Source of the DNA: Nitrospirae bacterium CG1_02_44_142
GTDB lineage: Bacteria; Nitrospirota; Thermodesulfovibrionia; Thermodesulfovibrionales; UBA1546
Assembly: GCA_001871685.1 (NCBI GenBank)
Contig: MNVK01000070.1
Span: forward strand, 1 to 12,919
Reading direction: 5' to 3'
Length of the DNA stretch: 12,919 nucleotides
The position numbers and the translations under genes are program-made. Below the pieces are notes generated by a model. The model was not told the origin of the DNA. It worked only from the letters and a program-made list of their open reading frames with translations, and ran no database searches. This document shows positions 6,055 to 12,772 of this stretch, piece after piece. The stretch's first letter is position 1. Each line of letters starts with the position of its first letter.

Positions 6055-6663
6055 ATGCCGAAGATAAAAAGGGCAGTTGTAAGCGTATCAAACAAAAAAG
6101 GGCTGGCTGAATTTGCAAAGTCGCTTCATTCATTGGGTGTTGAGATACTGTCAACAGGAGGAACCGCAAAGGCATTGCGGGATGCGGGAGTTGCAGTGAA
6201 AGACGTCTCCGATTACACGGGATTTCCTGAGATGCTTGACGGCAGGCTTAAAACGCTGCATCCGAAAATTCACGGCGGCCTTCTTTCAAGGAGGGACCAC
6301 CCGAAGGATATGGAGGACATAAAAGAATACGGCATAGAGCTGATAGACCTGGTTGTTGTAAATCTTTATCCCTTTGAAGAGACTGTGGCAAGGCCTGACG
6401 TCACCTTTGCAGAGGCGATAGAAAATATAGATATAGGCGGGCCCACAATGCTTCGCTCCGCCTCAAAAAATTTTAAGGACGTTGCGGTAGTGACAGACTT
6501 TAACGACTATGGCAGCATTATTAAGGAGATGAAAGAGCTTAAGGGAGGCCTCAGTTACAGGACGCGGCTTGAACTTGCGAAAAAGGTCTTCAGGCTTACG
6601 TCCAGGTATGACAAGGCAATCGCTGATTACTTAACGAAGGCAGAGGAGGGAAGTAGACAGTAG
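6055..6663 (+). CDS. purH: Stand-alone IMP cyclohydrolase (PurH N-terminal domain only)
   Basis: The product closes FAICAR to IMP, the last step of de novo purine synthesis. It has 202 residues, while bifunctional PurH is near 520. The MGS-like cyclohydrolase domain is complete: VSVSNKKGL (9-17), STGGTA (33-38), GFPEMLDGRLKTLHPKIHGG (56-75), VVNLYPF (101-107) and NIDIGGPTMLRSASKN (124-139). Lys66, Tyr105, Asp126 and Lys138 align with catalytic residues proposed for vertebrate ATIC. The chain ends at RYDKAIADYL, where the domain normally ends, followed by a short tail, TKAEEGSRQ, partly encoded by a heptamer repeat. No AICAR transformylase domain follows; purD begins 68 bp later, so that activity must be encoded elsewhere. 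A strong GGAGGGG (6044-6050) fixes the start. Confidence 0.92.
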   Translation: MPKIKRAVVSVSNKKGLAEFAKSLHSLGVEILSTGGTAKALRDAGVAVKDVSDYTGFPEMLDGRLKTLHPKIHGGLLSRRDHPKDMEDIKEYGIELIDLVVVNLYPFEETVARPDVTFAEAIENIDIGGPTMLRSASKNFKDVAVVTDFNDYGSIIKEMKELKGGLSYRTRLELAKKVFRLTSRYDKAIADYLTKAEEGSRQ

Positions 6664-6715
6664 ACAGCAGACAGGGTTTTTCCCTACATGCTGCCTGCTA
6701 TATGCTGCCTACTAC
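6653..6715 (+). repeat. Heptamer-period repeat and hairpin over the purH stop
   Basis: GTAGACA, GTAGACA and GCAGACA (6653-6673) are three 7-bp units that contain the purH stop. Then AGGG-TTTTT-CCCT (6673-6685) forms a small hairpin, and a 14-bp unit, ATGCTGCCTRCTAY, follows twice (6688-6701 and 6702-6715). The right half is roughly the inverse of the left, so the whole block can fold back on itself. The purD Shine-Dalgarno AGGGAGG follows at 6718. Confidence 0.85.
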
Positions 6716-6731
6716 ATAGGGAGGATTCGGA

Positions 6732-8030
6732 ATGAAGTTTCTTGTTATCGGCGGCGGCGGAAGGGAGCACGCCATTGTCTGGAAACTTTCTCAGAGCAGA
6801 CACACAGATAAAATATTCTGCTGCCCGGGGAATGCAGGCATTTCGGAACTGGCGGAATGTATAAGTGTTAACGACAACAACTTTGATGCGCTCCTTGATT
6901 TTGTCAGATACGAGGGAATTGACCTGACGATTGTAGGGCCTGAGGCGCCGTTATCAAAAGGCATAGTTGATGTATTTGAGAAAAACGGCAGGAAGATAGT
7001 CGGGCCTAACATGAAGGCAGCGCAGCTTGAGGGCAGCAAGTTGTTTGCAAAAGACCTTATGAAGCGCTGCGGGATACCAACCGCAGAATATAAGGCATTT
7101 ACTTCCTATCTTCACGCAGAAGATTATGTGCGTATGAAAGGCGCTCCCATTGTCATCAAGGCAGACGGGCTTGCCGCAGGGAAAGGCGTGATTGTAGCGG
7201 AAACAGTTGAAGAGGCAATAGCAGGGCTTAGACTTATAATGAAAGGACGGGCCTTCGGAGATGCAGGCAATAAAGTATTGGTTGAAGAATGTATCCGGGG
7301 CGAAGAGGCGTCTTTTATGGCATTCACTGACGGAAAGACAATACTTCCTATGGTAAGCGCTCAGGACCACAAGCGGATTTTTGACGGGGACAAGGGTCCC
7401 AATACCGGAGGCATGGGGGCATACAGTCCTGCCCCTGTGCTTACGCCGGAGCTTGAAGCAATTGTGATGGATAAGGTAATGCGCCCGGCAATAAAAGGGC
7501 TGCAGTCGGATGGGATAAAATACAAAGGGATACTCTATGCGGGGCTTATGATAAAAGAAAATAAACCGAGCGTGCTGGAGTTTAACTGCAGGCTTGGCGA
7601 CCCTGAGACCCAGCCTGTCCTTGCCAGGCTTAAAACGGACATGGTGGATATTGCCCTGGCGATAGCCGATGAAAAATTATCAAATATTAATCTTGAATGG
7701 AGACCTGAGCCTTCAGTCTGTGTTGTAATGGCGTCAAAGGGCTATCCGGGCGCATACGAAAAAGGCCAGGTCATAGAAGGGCTCAATGACGTCAAAAAAA
7801 TGGATAATATCTTTGTTTTTCATTCAGGCACATCCCTATCCCGGGACAATAAAGTTGTAACATCAGGCGGAAGGGCGCTCGGAGTAACAGCGCTCGGCAG
7901 GGATATAAGGGATGCAAAAAATAAAGCGTATAATGCCGTAGAAAAGATTCATTTCAAAGGGATGCATTATAGAAAAGATATTGCCGACAGGGCAATAAAC
8001 AGATTCAAGATGCACGATACCCCCCTTTAA
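6732..8030 (+). CDS. purD: Phosphoribosylamine-glycine ligase (GAR synthetase)
   Basis: An ATP-grasp enzyme that joins 5-phosphoribosylamine and glycine in the second step of de novo purine synthesis. At 432 residues it is full length. Seen: VIGGGGREHAIVWKL (5-19), the N-terminal Rossmann-like domain; CPGNAG (31-36); IVGPEAPL (67-74); the ATP-grasp region VIKADGLAAGKGV (141-153); EECIRGEEASFMAF (185-198); DHKRIFDGDKGPNTGGMGAY (212-231); and the family signature RLGDPETQ (287-294). The C-terminal domain, PSVCVVMASKGYPG (327-340), is also intact. AGGGAGG (6718-6724) is well placed for the ATG. The last residues, HDTPL, come from a C-run that belongs to the following repeat, so the stop codon is probably repeat-derived. 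Confidence 0.97.
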   Translation: MKFLVIGGGGREHAIVWKLSQSRHTDKIFCCPGNAGISELAECISVNDNNFDALLDFVRYEGIDLTIVGPEAPLSKGIVDVFEKNGRKIVGPNMKAAQLEGSKLFAKDLMKRCGIPTAEYKAFTSYLHAEDYVRMKGAPIVIKADGLAAGKGVIVAETVEEAIAGLRLIMKGRAFGDAGNKVLVEECIRGEEASFMAFTDGKTILPMVSAQDHKRIFDGDKGPNTGGMGAYSPAPVLTPELEAIVMDKVMRPAIKGLQSDGIKYKGILYAGLMIKENKPSVLEFNCRLGDPETQPVLARLKTDMVDIALAIADEKLSNINLEWRPEPSVCVVMASKGYPGAYEKGQVIEGLNDVKKMDNIFVFHSGTSLSRDNKVVTSGGRALGVTALGRDIRDAKNKAYNAVEKIHFKGMHYRKDIADRAINRFKMHDTPL

Positions 8031-8063
8031 TTCCCCCCTTACTAAGGGGGGACTGAGGGGGGT
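8020..8063. repeat. C-run/G-run inverted repeat over the purD stop
   Basis: Two C6 runs (8020-8025 and 8033-8038) face a G7 run (8046-8052) and a G6 run (8058-8063). CCCCCCTTA and TAAGGGGGG pair perfectly around one base, with the outer runs adding a second tier. The purD stop TAA (8028-8030) lies inside the left arm. No T-tract follows, so this is a dispersed repeat rather than a standard terminator. Confidence 0.85.
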
Positions 8064-8067
8064 TACA

Positions 8068-8095
8068 TCCTGAATCATGTATCCTGTATCATGAC
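8068..8095 (+). repeat. Heptamer array ATCMTGW x4 before purE
   Basis: Four tandem 7-bp units of pattern ATC(A/C)TG(A/T) fill 8068-8095, alternating CC and CA in the middle. The array lies between the C/G-run hairpin and the purE Shine-Dalgarno. The unit is self-complementary in part (ATCATGA, TCATG), so it can also fold. Confidence 0.85.
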
Positions 8096-8112
8096 TTAAT
8101 GGAGGTGGAAGT

Positions 8113-8607
8113 ATGAAACCAAAAGTTCTGATAATAATGGGAAGCGATTCTGATTTGCCGACCATGGAGGAAACAGAAAAGCTCTTGAAGGCATTCGGGA
8201 TTTCCTTTGAGACAACAATAGCGTCAGCGCATCGTTCGCCTGAGAGGGCGGCAAAACTGGCAAAGGGCGCAGAGAAAAAGGGGTTTGAAGTAATCATTGC
8301 AGGCGCAGGCGCAGCAGCGCACCTGGCCGGAGTTATTGCAGCGCACACAATACTTCCTGTGATAGGCGTCCCCATTAATTCATCTCCTCTTCAGGGCTTT
8401 GACGCCCTCTTTTCCACAGTGCAGATGCCTCCCGGAATTCCTGTTGCAGCAATGGCGATAGGGAAGGCAGGCGCAAAGAATGCGGCAATTTTTGCCGCAG
8501 AGATTATCGGAAGAAAGGATGCAAGGCTTGTAAGACAATTGAAAGAGTATAAAAAAAGGCTTGAAGAGGAAGTTGAGAGAAAGGCAAAGACGCTTAGGAG
8601 AAAGTAG
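8113..8607 (+). CDS. purE: 5-(carboxyamino)imidazole ribonucleotide mutase (class I PurE)
   Basis: Moves the carboxyl group of N5-CAIR to form CAIR in de novo purine synthesis; cytoplasmic and octameric in the family. The 164 residues are normal. Seen: IMGSDSDLPTM (8-18), ASAHRSPERA (37-46) with the catalytic His40, AGAGAAAHLAGVIAAHT (63-79), PVIGVPINSSPLQGFDAL (82-99), VQMPPGIPVAAMAIG (103-117) and NAAIFAAEII (123-132). The C-terminal tail is a charged helix, KEYKKRLEEEVERKAK. The SAHR motif and presence of the MPxGIPVA loop fit class I, which normally works with PurK; no purK lies in the window. GGAGGT (8101-8106) is six bases before the ATG. Confidence 0.97.
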   Translation: MKPKVLIIMGSDSDLPTMEETEKLLKAFGISFETTIASAHRSPERAAKLAKGAEKKGFEVIIAGAGAAAHLAGVIAAHTILPVIGVPINSSPLQGFDALFSTVQMPPGIPVAAMAIGKAGAKNAAIFAAEIIGRKDARLVRQLKEYKKRLEEEVERKAKTLRRK

Positions 8608-8627
8608 AGGCACTTGTTTCTCCCGGC

Positions 8628-8652
8628 AAAAAAGCAGCCGCTCCGAGCGGCT
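8628..8652 (-). terminator. Rho-independent terminator on the minus strand
   Basis: Read on the minus strand, AGCCGCTC and GAGCGGCT (arms 8645-8652 and 8636-8643) form a perfect GC-rich stem around one base, followed by GC and six Ts (8633-8628). It faces transcripts coming from the RRM gene, about 330 bp away, and also stands as a barrier against reading into purE. On the plus strand there is no T-run, so it is a poor terminator for purE. The stem is a copy of the palindrome in the kinase gene. Confidence 0.65.
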
Positions 8653-8978
8653 CAGAGCCCGGGGCGCTGACGTTATAAACGCTTCAACAATACAGAACGC
8701 ACACAAGTCCCATTTTACAGAAATCTGTTATGTCATTGACAATGCCTCTGACGCCGTAGGAATGGACGTCAGAAAAATTCCAGAGCGATTTTGCAAACGC
8801 CTCCCTTATTATCAGCAAAGGACATGGAAATTTTGAGACATTAACCGGGCCTCAAAAAAATATTCTTCCTCTTTCAGTCCAAATGCGCTCCAGTTTCAAA
8901 AGAACAGAGACTCTCTAAAGGGTCTATGCTTTTAAGAAAATCTTGACCTGTCTGTATGGCTGGAAAAGTTAGATAGTT
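8653..8978. other. Gene-free stretch, possibly decayed coding DNA
   Basis: No full gene or known RNA is recognised in these 326 bp. RNase P, tmRNA and SRP RNA motifs were looked for by eye and not found. On the minus strand two overlapping frames read like protein, NWSAFGLKEEEYFFEAR and then IIREAFAKSLWNFSDVHSY, each closed by stops, which could be a frameshifted remnant. One plus frame is also open up to 8836. None can be named. Confidence 0.4.
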
Positions 8979-9308
8979 CTATCTTCTTCCGCCCGGCCTT
9001 CTTTCCCTGAATCCGCCTCTTTCTCTTGAGGGGCCGCCGCGGCTGCTGCGGTCTCTTTCACCTTGCGGCTTTGCTTCGTTCACCACAATGTTCCTTTCCA
9101 TGAAACTGCTGCCGTTCAGCAGCTCTATGGCCTTTTGCGCCTCTTCGTCGGAACTCATCTCAACGAAACCGAAACCTCTCGGCCTGCCTGTGGCGGCGTC
9201 CGTTATCAGTTTTGCGGATGCTACTGTTCCAGCCTTTGAAAACAGTTCTTTCAGGTCATCTTCCGATGACTGAAACGAGATATTCCCTACATAAAGTCTG
9301 TTGCCCAT
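8979..9308 (-). CDS. Small RRM-domain RNA-binding protein
   Basis: A 109-residue protein with one RNA recognition motif and a basic, Gly/Arg-rich tail. RNP2 is LYVGNI (5-10) and RNP1 is RGFGFVEM (44-51), both canonical with the aromatic residues that stack on RNA. The tail after residue 80 is RG-rich (GERDRSSRGGPSRERGGF), as in the Rbp proteins of cyanobacteria and other bacteria, where several are cold-induced. The start at 9308 is chosen because homologues open MGNRLYVGNI and because GGGAGGAAGAGG lies just upstream; an ATG at 9347 would add 13 residues and sits in a hairpin loop. It is transcribed alone, divergent from the sensory operon. Six-base arms AGATAG/CTATCT flank its stop codon. 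Confidence 0.92.
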   Translation of the reverse strand: MGNRLYVGNISFQSSEDDLKELFSKAGTVASAKLITDAATGRPRGFGFVEMSSDEEAQKAIELLNGSSFMERNIVVNEAKPQGERDRSSRGGPSRERGGFRERRPGGRR

Positions 9309-9324
9309 GCTTCCTCTTCCTCCC

Positions 9325-9355
9325 GAAAATAAAATCCCAGAGCTCATGCCCTGGG
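9325..9355 (-). promoter_or_regulatory. Terminator-like hairpin in the RRM gene leader
   Basis: On the minus strand, CCCAGGGC (9355-9348) pairs with GCTCTGGG (9343-9336), eight pairs with one G-T, around the loop ATGA. A U-rich ATTTTATTTTC follows, and then the Shine-Dalgarno. It is placed between the promoter and the start of the RRM gene, so it could act as an attenuator or a temperature-sensitive leader element. The role is inferred; the structure is seen. Confidence 0.55.
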
Positions 9356-9413
9356 TGATGCTTGTATAATTTCCTAACTCAATATCATATAATAATACAC
9401 TATGGCTGAATTA

Positions 9414-9442
9414 AATATGCCAGTATTTGCAATCTTTGTCAA
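9414..9442 (-). promoter_or_regulatory. Sigma70-type promoter of the RRM gene
   Basis: On the minus strand, TTGACA (9442-9437) and CATATT (9419-9414, 4 of 6) are 17 bp apart. The predicted start near 9407 gives a leader of about 100 nt, a length common for cold-shock-type messages. Confidence 0.6.
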
Positions 9443-9456
9443 GAGAAAATTATAAT
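9427..9456 (+). promoter_or_regulatory. Sigma70-type promoter of the sensory operon
   Basis: A perfect -10 TATAAT (9451-9456) with TTGCAA (9427-9432, 4 of 6) 18 bp upstream. It overlaps the divergent promoter of the RRM gene; the -35 elements interleave, so polymerase cannot easily hold both. The leader is about 66 nt. Confidence 0.55.
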
Positions 9457-9478
9457 GGCGGCCCTTTTAGTCTATTTG

Positions 9479-9509
9479 CCCCTTAGTCCTGTAAGCCTGG
9501 GCTTAGGGG
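9479..9509 (+). promoter_or_regulatory. Hairpin in the leader of the PhnD-like gene
   Basis: TAAGCC-TG-GGCTTA (9492-9505) is a perfect inverted repeat nested in a CCCC (9479-9482) / GGGG (9506-9509) outer stem. It may be an operator for a dimeric regulator or a leader structure. The ribosome site for the ATG at 9529 is weak (CGGAAA). Confidence 0.4.
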
Positions 9510-9528
9510 AGAACAGCTTGCGGAAACA

Positions 9529-11283
9529 ATGAGATTCAGGTTTGTCATAGGATTAAGCATCATCATGTGCTTTATCTTTTCCCCTCTGCAAAAACCGATG
9601 TGTTATGATACGGCAAAGTCTTTTAAAAACACATCCCTGCCTGTGCGGCAGACAGGCGCGCATTCAAAACAGGTCATCATAAAGATAGGAGTTGCCTCCA
9701 TGGTTACGCCTGTGGACGCCGTTAGATACTATCAGGAGATAATTGATTATATCGGCGAACAGATTAAGCGGCCTGTCCGGATGGTTCAGAGAAGAACATA
9801 CGAGGAAATGGATGCATTGCTTGAGAGAGGAGAGGTAAAGATAGCGTTTATCTGCTCTGCCCCGTATGTTAAAGACCATGATAAATTCGGGGCTGAACTC
9901 CTGGTTGCGCCGAGCGTAAACGGCAGCCCTAAATATCATTCATACATCATTGTCCATAAAGACAGTCATGTTAAGTCTTTTACAGGATTGAAGGGAAGGG
10001 CTTTTGCCTTTGTGGACCCAAGGTCCAACACCGGCAAGCTCTACCCTGAATATCTCTTGAAGACAATGGCATATACGCCTGAGAAATTTTTCAAGAGATT
10101 TATATACAGCTACAGCCATAATAAGTCGGTAGAACTGGTTGCAAAGAGGCTCGTTGACGGAGCGGCGGTGGAAAGTCTTGTTTATGAATATATGTTAAAA
10201 AAAGATTCCCCCTATGCAAAGCAGACAAAGGTTATAAAACGTTCTCCGCCTTTTGGAATTCCTCCCGTAGTAGTAACAAGGGATATGGACCCTGCATTGA
10301 AGAGACAGCTAAAAGAGGCCTTCTTGAATATGGATAAAACGGCAAAGGGCAAAGAGATACTTGGTGCAATGATGATAGACGGCTTTGTGAGGATAGCGGA
10401 CAGCGCTTATGATTCAATCAGAAAGATGGACCGCACTGTTTATGCGGATGAGTATGCCTTAAAAAAGAACAAAGGGAAAAGGCTTGTGCATTTCGGCGTG
10501 ATTCCCAGAGACAACCCCAGAATACTCTACGAAAAATACCAGCCGCTTCTGGACTACCTTTCAGAAAAGACGCCATATCAATATGAGCTTACTCTCAGAA
10601 AAAAATATGAGGAAGCAGTTACCGCTCTCGGCAACGGCGAGATAGATATTGCCTTGTTCGGGCCGCTCACATATCTTGAGGCACATGCAAAATACGGAGC
10701 TGTATGTATTTTAAAGCCGAAGGGCATAGACGGGCACGCAGCCTACAAGAGCGTTATAATCACCAAGAAAGACTCAAATATTAGTAAGATTTCTGAACTT
10801 AAAGGCAAGACAGTGGCATTTGCAGCGTCCAAATCAACATCCGGCAATCTTATTCCGCGGTATCTTCTTGCAAACTCAGGGATTCACCTTAAGGACCTTG
10901 CGCAATATGTTAACTTTGACTACCACGATTCTGTTGTAAAGGCGGTATTAAAGGGGCAATACGATGCAGGCGCAGTGAGGGACTCGGTGGCAAGAAAATA
11001 TATGAAGCTCGGGCTGGATGTTATAGCAACGTCAGATGCGATTCCCACGGGGCCGCTTGTTGTAAGCAAGCGGTTCATGCCGGCGGTTGAAGATATAAAA
11101 AAGGCGCTGCTTGCTCTCAACCCCAATGATGCGAATTCTCAGAAAGTGCTTAAACGTCTGGATGATGACCTCAAGAACGGCTTTGTAGAGGTGTCTGACA
11201 GCGATTATGCCGACATACGCTCAAAGATTAATGCGGTGCCTCAGACCTGCGGCACGGGATGCCACCCAAAGATACGGCTGTGA
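9529..11283 (+). CDS. Tandem PhnD-like periplasmic substrate-binding protein
   Basis: A 584-residue exported protein made of two PhnD-type (phosphate/phosphonate binding) domains in a row. An N-terminal hydrophobic stretch, FVIGLSIIMCFIFSPL (5-20), is a likely signal peptide. Domain 1 spans about 50-300 and domain 2 about 318-570. Each repeats the same landmarks: IKIGVASMVTPVDAVRYY versus HFGVIPRDNPRILYEKY, then FVDPRSNTGKLYPEYLL (161-177) versus FAASKSTSGNLIPRYLL (431-447). The end carries CGTGCH (574-579), a CX3CH arrangement. No permease or ATPase genes are next to it; a histidine kinase begins 28 nt after the stop, so a sensory role is more likely than uptake. The ligand is unknown. Residues near 36-44 are encoded by a palindromic repeat. 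Confidence 0.87.
   Translation: MRFRFVIGLSIIMCFIFSPLQKPMCYDTAKSFKNTSLPVRQTGAHSKQVIIKIGVASMVTPVDAVRYYQEIIDYIGEQIKRPVRMVQRRTYEEMDALLERGEVKIAFICSAPYVKDHDKFGAELLVAPSVNGSPKYHSYIIVHKDSHVKSFTGLKGRAFAFVDPRSNTGKLYPEYLLKTMAYTPEKFFKRFIYSYSHNKSVELVAKRLVDGAAVESLVYEYMLKKDSPYAKQTKVIKRSPPFGIPPVVVTRDMDPALKRQLKEAFLNMDKTAKGKEILGAMMIDGFVRIADSAYDSIRKMDRTVYADEYALKKNKGKRLVHFGVIPRDNPRILYEKYQPLLDYLSEKTPYQYELTLRKKYEEAVTALGNGEIDIALFGPLTYLEAHAKYGAVCILKPKGIDGHAAYKSVIITKKDSNISKISELKGKTVAFAASKSTSGNLIPRYLLANSGIHLKDLAQYVNFDYHDSVVKAVLKGQYDAGAVRDSVARKYMKLGLDVIATSDAIPTGPLVVSKRFMPAVEDIKKALLALNPNDANSQKVLKRLDDDLKNGFVEVSDSDYADIRSKINAVPQTCGTGCHPKIRL
9639..9657. repeat. In-frame palindromic repeat behind the signal peptide
   Basis: GCCTGT (9639-9644) and ACAGGC (9652-9657) are perfect arms around GCGGCAG. 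The segment encodes LPVRQTGA, a peptide out of character with both the signal peptide and the mature domain. It looks like a short palindromic element inserted in frame at the join between them. Confidence 0.6.
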
Positions 11284-11297
11284 AACCAGGTCGGCAC

Positions 11298-11304
11298 AAA
11301 GGGG
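11298..11304 (+). promoter_or_regulatory. Ribosome binding site fixing the histidine kinase start
   Basis: AAAGGGG lies 1 nt before the ATG at 11306 but 7 nt before the ATG at 11312. The latter spacing is normal, so 11312 is preferred. Confidence 0.65.
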
Positions 11305-11311
11305 AATGAAA

Positions 11312-12772
11312 ATGTCATTTAATCTCTTTCCCAAGTCTGGACTCCAGACAAAATTTATTTTAGTTACCACAATAGCTATTATTCTGCTTATGGCTGTTAT
11401 AGGTTATATAGCTGTTGAAAGAGAAAAGGCCATACTTTACACCGAAGTTGAGAGAGAGGGCAGGCTGCTCGGAGAAACCCTTGCCATTCCGATAATAAAT
11501 GACCTCATTTATGAAAGGCTCGGGCTTGTAGAAGAAGGAGGGCTGCTTGACAACTACATACTTGAGATATTCAACAGGCAGGATGTGGAACTGCTTTACA
11601 TAGCAATAATTGACGAGGACGGCAAAGTAATGTCTCACAACGATATCACAAACTACGGGAAGGTCTATACCGATGCTCTAACAATAAATGCGCTTAAGGC
11701 AGAAAGCACTACAATCCAGCATTTTTCTTCCGCCGGGCATAAGGCCCTGGATGTGGCTACCCCGCTTTCCATAGGCAAGAAACGCTGGGGGACTTTAAGG
11801 TTCGGCGTCTCATTGAAAAAAGTGGAGCGTGAAATTGTTGCAACTGTCAAAAAAATTGTAATCCTTACTCTTTTCCTTATTGCTGCCGAATTCGGGGTTA
11901 TACTATTGCTGAGCAGGCGGTTTATAAGCCCGATAACGCAGCTTGCAGCCACGATGGAAAAAACACGAGGGGATTATCTTGATGTTAAGGTTGACGTGAA
12001 AGGGCATGACGAACTCGCCCTCCTCGGAGAAAGATTCAACAGCATGATTGAGAGGATAAAACAGGCCAACGAAGAACTTAAGAGAACCCATGAAAAATTA
12101 GTCCAGTCGGAAAAACTGGCGTCCATAGGCATCCTGGCCGCCGGAGTCGCCCATGAAATAAACAATCCGCTCGGAGGGCTTTTCAACTGTCTTCAGATAT
12201 TAAAGCAGAAAGGCGGCGACCCCGGGTTCAGGGCAAAATATCTGAGCCTTATTAATGAGGGGCTTGATAGGATAGAAAGCACGGTGAGCAAGCTCCTGTG
12301 GATGGCCAGGAAGAACGAGCACAGGCCTGCTCCGGTAAATATCAGGGACGTTGTAAGTGATGTGTATTCCTTTGTTGAATATAAAATCAAAAAGAGCAGG
12401 ATTCAGTTCATCAATGAGGCGGACAGCGGACTTATGATATTTATTGACCCGCATGATTTCCAGCAGATTACGCTTAATCTTTTTATAAATGCGATTCAGG
12501 CCATGGAAGATGGAGGCTCCTTAAAGGTCAGAGGATATAGGGAAGATTCAAAGATTAAAGTAGAGGTCAGCGATACAGGCAGCGGTATTGCGCAGGAAAA
12601 CATTGGAAAGATTTTTGACCCGTTCTTTACCACAAAGCCTCCCGGCGAAGGAACCGGACTGGGCCTCTGGTTGACTTACGAAATAATCAGAAACTACAAT
12701 GGAGAAATTTCCGTTGAAAGCGAGGCCGGCAAAGGAAGCACATTTGCAATGAGCTTTCCGGCAGGGCAATGA
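11312..12772 (+). CDS. Membrane sensor histidine kinase
   Basis: A 486-residue two-component sensor. Membrane segment 1 is FILVTTIAIILLMAVIGYIAV (15-35); a periplasmic domain of about 145 residues follows; segment 2 is IVILTLFLIAAEFGVILLL (182-200). A HAMP domain (about 201-255) contains FISPITQLAATME, then a coiled coil leads to the H-box AGVAHEINNPLGGL (277-290) with the phospho-acceptor His281. The ATPase domain has the N-box LNLFINAIQAMEDGG, G1 DTGSGI (421-426), F-box FDPFFTTK (435-442) and G2 GEGTGLGL (445-452). The HEINNPL type H-box fits kinases that pair with NtrC-like regulators. It lies 28 nt after the binding protein, its likely periplasmic partner, and overlaps the next gene by 4 nt (ATGA). 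A longer in-frame start at 11207, inside the upstream gene, is rejected. Confidence 0.93.
   Translation: MSFNLFPKSGLQTKFILVTTIAIILLMAVIGYIAVEREKAILYTEVEREGRLLGETLAIPIINDLIYERLGLVEEGGLLDNYILEIFNRQDVELLYIAIIDEDGKVMSHNDITNYGKVYTDALTINALKAESTTIQHFSSAGHKALDVATPLSIGKKRWGTLRFGVSLKKVEREIVATVKKIVILTLFLIAAEFGVILLLSRRFISPITQLAATMEKTRGDYLDVKVDVKGHDELALLGERFNSMIERIKQANEELKRTHEKLVQSEKLASIGILAAGVAHEINNPLGGLFNCLQILKQKGGDPGFRAKYLSLINEGLDRIESTVSKLLWMARKNEHRPAPVNIRDVVSDVYSFVEYKIKKSRIQFINEADSGLMIFIDPHDFQQITLNLFINAIQAMEDGGSLKVRGYREDSKIKVEVSDTGSGIAQENIGKIFDPFFTTKPPGEGTGLGLWLTYEIIRNYNGEISVESEAGKGSTFAMSFPAGQ

Noticed and set aside
2160..8095. CRISPR array.
   Set aside because: The repeats are 7-bp tandem units without spacers of regular size, and no cas gene is present.
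7863..8375. Minus-strand open frame of 170 codons spanning purD-purE.
   Set aside because: It lies opposite two certain genes and crosses a repeat block; low-complexity Ala/Pro/Ser composition is typical of an antisense shadow.
8561..8836. Plus-strand open frame of 91 codons after purE.
   Set aside because: It begins inside purE, runs through the terminator stem, has no ribosome site and no recognisable motif.
8653..8978. RNase P RNA, tmRNA or SRP RNA in the gene-free stretch.
   Set aside because: None of the conserved core motifs of these RNAs could be found on either strand by eye.
11207..11311. Longer start for the histidine kinase.
   Set aside because: The extra part is the other-frame shadow of the binding protein's end; the ribosome site fits the ATG at 11312.
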